Assembly (NCBI RefSeq): GCF_043633585.1
Contig: NZ_CP141832.1
Coordinates: forward strand, 1,612,001 to 1,676,000
Length of the DNA: 64,000 nucleotides
Direction of reading: 5' to 3'
Origin: Lacrimispora sinapis
Lineage (GTDB): Bacteria; Bacillota; Clostridia; Lachnospirales; Lachnospiraceae
Shown here: in pieces, positions 59,319-64,000 of the stretch
How positions within the stretch are numbered: position 1 is the stretch's first letter
Layout of the letters: each line of letters opens with the position of its first letter
Program-made: the position numbers and the translations under genes
The notes under the pieces: model-generated
Told to the model about the DNA's origin: nothing
The model's database searches: none
What the model saw: the letters and a program-made list of their open reading frames with translations, nothing else

Positions 59319-59422
59319 CTCCCGACTATACAAAGTATCTTGACAGCTAAATCCTTTATCCTAAAGCTAAAAAACACCAGAAATATACTGAATTTCAGAG
59401 CTTTTCATGGTATAATAATCCT

Positions 59423-61090
59423 ATGGAAAAGATTACTATTACTAAGGATGAACTGAATAATCTCTCTAAAGATATGATTGTTATGCTATACTTGCAGCTG
59501 CATGAAAGTTTCCAGCTTATTTCGGAGCAGAATACTACCATTCAAAAGCAGAATGAGCAGATGCTCCATCAAGTTGAAAGTATGAAGGAACAAATCTCCA
59601 TTCTTACACAGAATCGGTTTGGCAGGAAATCTGAGAAGACTCTGCCGACAGAAGGGCAATTATCTTTTGACTTTGAAAATCTGTGTATCTTCAATGAGGC
59701 TGAGTCACTGACTGAGAATGGAATTTCCGAAGAACTGGATATGGAAACAGTCCTTGTTCGTAAGCGCAAGCCTCGTTCCAAGGGAAAGCGTGATATTAAT
59801 CTGAAGGATATCGATACTATCGTCGTTTCACATGAACGTACGGAAAAAGAGCTCTCAGAACATTTCCCCAAGGGATGGCATAATCTGCCAGATGAAATAT
59901 ACAAAGAGTTAAAGTATGTACCGGCTCACTTCGAAGTACTGGAGCATCACATCAAAGTATATGCCGGAAATCATGATAACGGCGGGATTCTTCGCGCAGA
60001 GGTTCCTCTGCGTTTATTAAGTCACAGCATACTTACCCCGGAACTGGCAGGCGCCATCATTAACGCCAAATATGTCAATGCAGTACCATTAAACCGGCTT
60101 TCTGAAGAGTTTTTAAGAAATGATGTTAACATTCCAAGACAAGACATGGCCGGCTGGCTGATCCGTATTTATCAATACTATCTTGGCCCGGTACGTGACA
60201 TGATGAAGGCAGAGATTATGAAAAGCCATCATATACACTGTGACGAGACCCCCTTTGTAATGCCGGAGAAAAGCAAGCAGTACATGTGGGTCTACCATTC
60301 ACCTGGCAGTTCAGAAAAACCACCGGTTTTCCTTTACGAGTATCCAGGGACGAGAGGAACTGCCGCTCCAAGAGAATTCCTAAAAGGATACAAAGGGACT
60401 CTTGTAACAGATGGTTATCAGGTATATCACACCCTGGCGAAAGAACGGTCTGATGATCTGAAGGTTGCCGGATGCTGGTCTCATGCCAGAAGACGATTCG
60501 CTGAGATTGTAAAAGCCAGTGGAAAAAACGGCCCTTCCACATCTGGACAGAAAATAGCAGCTGAAGCAGTAAAAAGAATTGCTGCAATCTATCATGTAGA
60601 TCATATGTATGAAAAATCATTCGATGAGGAAAGGCTGGATCATAGAAAAAACTCAGTCAAGCCTCTTGTGGATGCTTATTTTGAGTGGGTAAAAGAGTAT
60701 GCCGGTAAAACGGGACTGGATAAAAGTTCAAAACTGGCAGGTGCTCTTAATTATTCCATCCATCAGGAACAGTTTTTAAGAGTATTTCTGGAGGATCCGG
60801 AAATACCTCTTGATAACAATGATGCAGAAAGAAGTGTCCGTTCATTCTGTGTTGGTAAACACAGCTGGCACATCATCGATTCGAAGAACGGCGCAGAGGC
60901 TAGCGCTGCCTTATATAGTATTGCTGAAACAGCAAAAGCGAATAATCTTAAACCGTATGAGTACTTCTCATATCTGCTAGAACAGTTAATGCACTATCCA
61001 AGGAATAATGTTCCAGAAAACAAACTGGCAGAATTAATGCCTTGGTCAGATGAATTGCCAGATCGATGTAGAAAACTAAAAACACGGTAA
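59423..61090 (+). CDS. tnpC: IS66 transposase TnpC
   Basis: The 555-residue DDE transposase has an N-terminal coiled-coil (SEQNTTIQKQNEQMLHQVESMKEQI), zinc-binding and helix-turn-helix segments, and a catalytic core with D in HIHCDETPFVM, D in GTLVTDGYQVY and E in DNNDAERSVRSFCVGKHSW. Length and motifs are complete, so the element is potentially active. Confidence 0.96.
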   Translation: MEKITITKDELNNLSKDMIVMLYLQLHESFQLISEQNTTIQKQNEQMLHQVESMKEQISILTQNRFGRKSEKTLPTEGQLSFDFENLCIFNEAESLTENGISEELDMETVLVRKRKPRSKGKRDINLKDIDTIVVSHERTEKELSEHFPKGWHNLPDEIYKELKYVPAHFEVLEHHIKVYAGNHDNGGILRAEVPLRLLSHSILTPELAGAIINAKYVNAVPLNRLSEEFLRNDVNIPRQDMAGWLIRIYQYYLGPVRDMMKAEIMKSHHIHCDETPFVMPEKSKQYMWVYHSPGSSEKPPVFLYEYPGTRGTAAPREFLKGYKGTLVTDGYQVYHTLAKERSDDLKVAGCWSHARRRFAEIVKASGKNGPSTSGQKIAAEAVKRIAAIYHVDHMYEKSFDEERLDHRKNSVKPLVDAYFEWVKEYAGKTGLDKSSKLAGALNYSIHQEQFLRVFLEDPEIPLDNNDAERSVRSFCVGKHSWHIIDSKNGAEASAALYSIAETAKANNLKPYEYFSYLLEQLMHYPRNNVPENKLAELMPWSDELPDRCRKLKTR

Positions 61091-61096
61091 ATATAC

Positions 61097-61117
61097 CGCC
61101 GCCCCAATCGGGCGGCG
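61097..61117 (+). terminator. GC-rich stem-loop after tnpC
   Basis: CGCCGCCC and GGGCGGCG form a perfect 8-bp stem with a 5-base loop just after the transposase stop codon. The T run is weak (AACTTATT), so termination may be partial, which matters for expression of the tape measure gene beyond the element. Confidence 0.7.
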
Positions 61118-61152
61118 AACTTATTGACCTGGACGGGTTATTTACCATTTAC

Positions 61153-61160
61153 GTCCAAAC
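61153..61160. repeat. IS66 target-site duplication, right copy
   Basis: GTCCAAAC, identical to the copy at 58504-58511. The tape measure ribosome binding site (GGGAGGGG) begins a few bases later. Confidence 0.95.
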
Positions 61161-61178
61161 GTAAGGGAGGGGTATCCA

Positions 61179-64000
61179 TTGGCCAACCGCATACAAGGGA
61201 TTACGGTGGAAATCGGCGGAGATACCACCAAACTTACAACTGCTTTAAAGGGTGTCAATTCGGAAATCAGAAACACCCAGACCCAGCTAAAGGATGTGGA
61301 GAAACTCTTAAAGCTGGATCCCCACAATACGGAACTGCTGGCACAGAAGCAAAGGCTTTTGACAGATGCAATCGGGGAGACGAAAGATAAGCTGGAGGCG
61401 TTGAAATCTGCGCAGCAACAGGTACAGCAACAGTTTGAACGCGGCGAGATTACCAAAGATCAGTACGATGCCCTGCAAAGGGAAATCATCGAAACCGAGC
61501 AGAATTTAAAGGACCTGGAAAAGCAGGCAAAGGAGACTAATACCTCCCTGTCAGGATTTACGCAGGCGGCGGAGAAGATTGGGAAGTTCGGAGATGCCGC
61601 TGCTTCCGCCGGAAAGAAGCTGCTCCCTGTTACCGCAGCCATTACTGCGGCCGGCGGGGCATCTGCCAAGATGGCGATGGATTTTGAGGATGCCATGGCG
61701 AAGGTGAATACCATTGCGGATACCACAGAGGTTCCCTTATCGGAACTGGAAAAGGCGATTCTTGACCTGTCCAATCAGACAGGAATCAGTTCCACGGAGA
61801 TTGCCAGTAATGTCTATGATGCTATTTCTGCGGGACAGAAGACCGGAGATGCGGTCAACTTCGTTTCCAATTCGACCAAACTGGCAAGGGCTGGTTTTGC
61901 AGATGCAGGAAGTGCGCTGGATGTCCTGACAACCATTATGAATGCCTATGGTTTGGAGGCATCTGAGGTGGACCGTGTATCCGATGTGCTGATTCAGACA
62001 CAGAACCTCGGTAAGACCACAGTTGGGGAGTTGTCTTCCTCCATGGGTAAGATTATCCCGACAGCCAAGGCTAATGGTGTGGCATTGGAGCAGGTGGCGG
62101 CAGGGTATGCCATTATGACTTCCAATGGTGTGGCAACTGCAGAATCCACTACCTACATGAACTCCATGCTGAACGAGCTTGGAAAATCCGGCACGAAGGT
62201 GTCGGACACCTTAAAAGAGAAAACAGGAAAGTCCTTTCTGGAACTGATGCAGGAGGGAGCCAGCCTTTCCGATGTACTGCAGATAATTTCTGATAGTGCA
62301 AAGGAGCAGGGGCTGGCTTTTGGTGATTTATGGGGCAGTGCAGAAGCAGGAAAAGCCGGATTGATTCTGCTTGGGGACAGTGCGGCAGCCTTTAATGGAA
62401 CCTTGGAACAGATGCAGAATTCTACCGGAGCAACGGAGACGGCTTTCGGAAAACTGAACACCAATTCTTACACTATACAGAAGTCATTAAACCAGTTAAA
62501 GAACACAGCCATTGAACTGGGGTCTGCCATTATGAGTGTACTGGCTCCGATTATTATGGCACTGGCAGAGAAAATTCAGGCATTCACCACATGGTTTTCC
62601 GGACTGTCAGATGGTACCAAAAAGATGATTGTAATCATTGCAGGTATTGTGGCGGCTGTCGGTCCGGTACTGATTATCATAGGTAAGATTGCCACGGGAA
62701 TCAGTGCAGTAATGAGTCTGGCCGGCATGATAGCACCTGCCATTTCTGCTTTGATTCCAGTCATTGCCAGTTTGGGTGTACCAATCTTGGCTATTATTGC
62801 TGTGATAGTGGCGGTGATTGCCATTGGTAAGCTGTTGATTGCTCACTGGGATGAAATCAAGGCTGCGTGCATCAGCATATGGAATGCGGTAAAGGAGTTC
62901 TTTACAGGACTGTGGGAAAGCATTAAGCAGACAGCCAGCGCGGCATGGACAGCGATTTCCCAGTTCTTCTTCACCATCTTGACAGGAATTTCCACGGCGG
63001 CACAGACCATCTGGAGTGGGATTGCCACATTTTTCTCCGCTTTGTGGGAAGGTATCAAGAACCTGTTCCAGACTATGTTGACGGTAATTTCAACTATTGT
63101 CACGACCTACTTCAACATTTATAAGACCATTATCACCACGGTGCTGACAGCAATCCAGACCATTTTCACTACGGTTTGGGATGCCATCAAGACAGTGGTC
63201 ATAACAGTGGTAACGGCGGTGCAGACATTCCTTATTACGGCTTGGAATACGATTCAGACAGTTATTACCACCGTTCTGAATGCGATTCAGAGCATCGTTT
63301 CTTCGGTATGGAATGGTATTAAAAATGTAGTATCCACGGTCATGAGTACGGTACAGAACGTGGTAAGCACAGCCTGGAATGCTGTGAAGAATACGGTATC
63401 TACGGTGCTGAATGCCATCAAAACCACTGTTACAAATATTTTCAATAACATCGTAAACGGCATAAGCAGTTCCATGAGCAACGTATACAATGCCGTAAAG
63501 AATGGGTTTGAGAAAGCAGCCGGATATATCAAGGGACTTGCTTCCAGTGCATGGAATTGGGGCGTGGATATTGTCAATGGAATCGCAGACGGTATCCGTA
63601 ATGCCGTTGGAAATGTGGTGGATGCGGTCAAAAGCATAGCGGACAAGATTGCGGCATTCCTCCATTTCTCCGTTCCGGACGAAGGACCGCTTACGGAATA
63701 CGAATCCTGGATGCCGGACTTCATGGAGGGGTTGGCAAAGGGCATTGAAAAGAGCCGGGGGTTAGTGGAAAACGCCGTAAAAGGCGTGGCTTCCGATATG
63801 GTAGTCAGCCCGCAGGTGCGTACTGCAGATATGATGGCACAGCAGGCGGCATCCACTAATTCCATCAGTCACTTGCTTTCCGGCATAAAGGATACGGTAG
63901 GCGGAATCAGTATGGGCGGTGCGGAAACCATCATTATCCCGGTGTACCTTGGCGGTACCCTGCTGGATGAAGTGGTGGTCAATGCACAGAACAGGCAGAA
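61179..64000 (+). CDS. Tail tape measure protein (runs off the right edge)
   Basis: The start is a TTG at 61179 with AAGGGAGGGG upstream; at least 940 codons are open to the window edge. MANRIQGITVEIGGDTTKLTTALKGVNSEIR is the standard beginning, followed by long coiled-coil, the phage tail TMP family region (KMAMDFEDAMAKVNTIADTTEVPLSELEKAILDLSNQTGISSTEIA), hydrophobic segments (about residues 450-550) and Trp-spaced helical repeats. It sets tail length and interacts with the tail chaperones encoded at 55179. IS66 lies just upstream, so late operon transcripts must cross or restart in the element to express it. Confidence 0.95.
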   Translation, partial: MANRIQGITVEIGGDTTKLTTALKGVNSEIRNTQTQLKDVEKLLKLDPHNTELLAQKQRLLTDAIGETKDKLEALKSAQQQVQQQFERGEITKDQYDALQREIIETEQNLKDLEKQAKETNTSLSGFTQAAEKIGKFGDAAASAGKKLLPVTAAITAAGGASAKMAMDFEDAMAKVNTIADTTEVPLSELEKAILDLSNQTGISSTEIASNVYDAISAGQKTGDAVNFVSNSTKLARAGFADAGSALDVLTTIMNAYGLEASEVDRVSDVLIQTQNLGKTTVGELSSSMGKIIPTAKANGVALEQVAAGYAIMTSNGVATAESTTYMNSMLNELGKSGTKVSDTLKEKTGKSFLELMQEGASLSDVLQIISDSAKEQGLAFGDLWGSAEAGKAGLILLGDSAAAFNGTLEQMQNSTGATETAFGKLNTNSYTIQKSLNQLKNTAIELGSAIMSVLAPIIMALAEKIQAFTTWFSGLSDGTKKMIVIIAGIVAAVGPVLIIIGKIATGISAVMSLAGMIAPAISALIPVIASLGVPILAIIAVIVAVIAIGKLLIAHWDEIKAACISIWNAVKEFFTGLWESIKQTASAAWTAISQFFFTILTGISTAAQTIWSGIATFFSALWEGIKNLFQTMLTVISTIVTTYFNIYKTIITTVLTAIQTIFTTVWDAIKTVVITVVTAVQTFLITAWNTIQTVITTVLNAIQSIVSSVWNGIKNVVSTVMSTVQNVVSTAWNAVKNTVSTVLNAIKTTVTNIFNNIVNGISSSMSNVYNAVKNGFEKAAGYIKGLASSAWNWGVDIVNGIADGIRNAVGNVVDAVKSIADKIAAFLHFSVPDEGPLTEYESWMPDFMEGLAKGIEKSRGLVENAVKGVASDMVVSPQVRTADMMAQQAASTNSISHLLSGIKDTVGGISMGGAETIIIPVYLGGTLLDEVVVNAQNRQ
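62870..63660 (+). repeat. Trp-spaced degenerate repeats in the tape measure gene
   Basis: The encoded region repeats a helical unit of about 11 residues around motifs such as WNAVKEFF, WTAISQFF, WSGIATFF, WDAIKTVV, WNTIQTVI, WNGIKNVV and WNAVKNTV. Tandem aromatic-spaced helices are normal in tape measure proteins and reflect tail-length periodicity. Confidence 0.75.

Larger units (their letters stand above)
58512..61152 (+). mobile_element. Complete IS66-family insertion sequence
   Basis: The element is 2641 bp. Its ends begin GTAAATGGTAAATAAC-T-CGTC (left) and, read inward from the right, GTAAATGGTAAATAAC-C-CGTC, a terminal inverted repeat with a single mismatch over 21 bases. It contains three intact genes tnpA, tnpB and tnpC, and is flanked by the 8-bp duplication GTCCAAAC. 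The intact ends and duplication indicate a recent insertion, placed between the cargo cassette terminator and the tape measure ribosome binding site. Confidence 0.97.
28303..64000. mobile_element. Siphovirus-type prophage (left part; right end outside window)
   Basis: From the repressor operator at 28303 to the right edge the gene order is that of a tailed-phage genome: lysogeny switch, replication, packaging with P27-type small terminase, HK97-type head, phi13-type tail and tape measure. No integrase, holin, endolysin or right attachment site is in the window. The exact left boundary is uncertain and could be as far left as the rlmD end at about 25600. Three lesions (immA frameshift, amber codon at 41447, IS66 at 58512) suggest decay or sequencing errors. 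Confidence 0.9.

Noticed and set aside
62576..63865. Several long minus-strand frames opposite the tape measure gene with repetitive sequence
   Set aside because: Their repetitiveness mirrors the sense-strand helical repeats; none has a start signal.

Overview
The window looks like a chromosome segment of a Clostridia/Lachnospiraceae-type Firmicute. Most genes have strong AGGAGG-type ribosome binding sites. The sensor is YesM/YesN-like, the exporter is a heterodimeric Firmicute type, and the sequence has moderate GC. No rRNA, tRNA or CRISPR array was seen, and no species can be named from sequence alone.

Positions 1-16200 form a carbohydrate utilisation locus. A leftward operon encodes a membrane histidine kinase, an AraC-type response regulator and the start of a heparinase II/III-like protein cut by the window edge. 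Divergent from it run a sugar-binding lipoprotein, two ABC permeases, a GH2 enzyme carrying the beta-glucuronidase NxK signature, a GH88 unsaturated glucuronyl hydrolase, a DUF2264 protein and a LacZ-type GH2. Together they suggest sensing, import and trimming of uronic-acid-containing oligosaccharides such as glycosaminoglycan fragments. A cupin follows.

Positions 16250-25600 hold core or housekeeping genes: a YjbR-like protein, a heterodimeric ABC exporter preceded by a 35-codon leader peptide and two terminators (closely resembling the bmrB attenuation arrangement), a patatin-like lipase, PcrA helicase, a small acidic-tailed membrane protein and an RlmD-type 23S rRNA methyltransferase. Just after rlmD lies an AT-rich accessory stretch (25600-28250) with two divergent genes, DUF5677/HEPN-like and HARE-HTH/HrgA-like, that look like defence genes.

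From about 28300 to the right edge is a siphovirus-type prophage, right end not included. In order: XRE repressor and a frameshifted ImmA-type protease with three matching operators; a small early region; a replication module (DUF2800, DUF2815, family A DNA polymerase, VapE-type primase/helicase, VRR-NUC nuclease, SNF2 helicase) with an iteron-like repeat cluster; HNH nuclease and a candidate cos region; an antisense SymE-like toxin; a DNA-binding gene interrupted by an amber codon; two DNA methyltransferases; an amidoligase/gamma-glutamylcyclotransferase cassette; terminases; a toxin-antitoxin pair; portal, protease and capsid; head-tail joining and tail genes; a -1 frameshifted tail assembly chaperone; and the tape measure gene (runs off the edge).

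Two insertions separate the tail chaperone from the tape measure: an AT-rich cargo cassette with its own strong promoter and terminator, encoding a membrane/coiled-coil protein, a class III cyclase-like protein and two unknown proteins; and a complete IS66 element with 8-bp target duplication GTCCAAAC, placed directly upstream of the tape measure ribosome binding site. The ImmA frameshift, the amber codon and the IS66 insertion suggest a prophage that is decaying or partly domesticated, unless the single-base changes are sequencing errors.

The most promising leads are: the amidoligase cassette, in which an uncharacterised neighbour shares a C-terminal domain with the amidoligase; the cyclase-like cargo cassette; and the leader-peptide attenuator of the ABC exporter.
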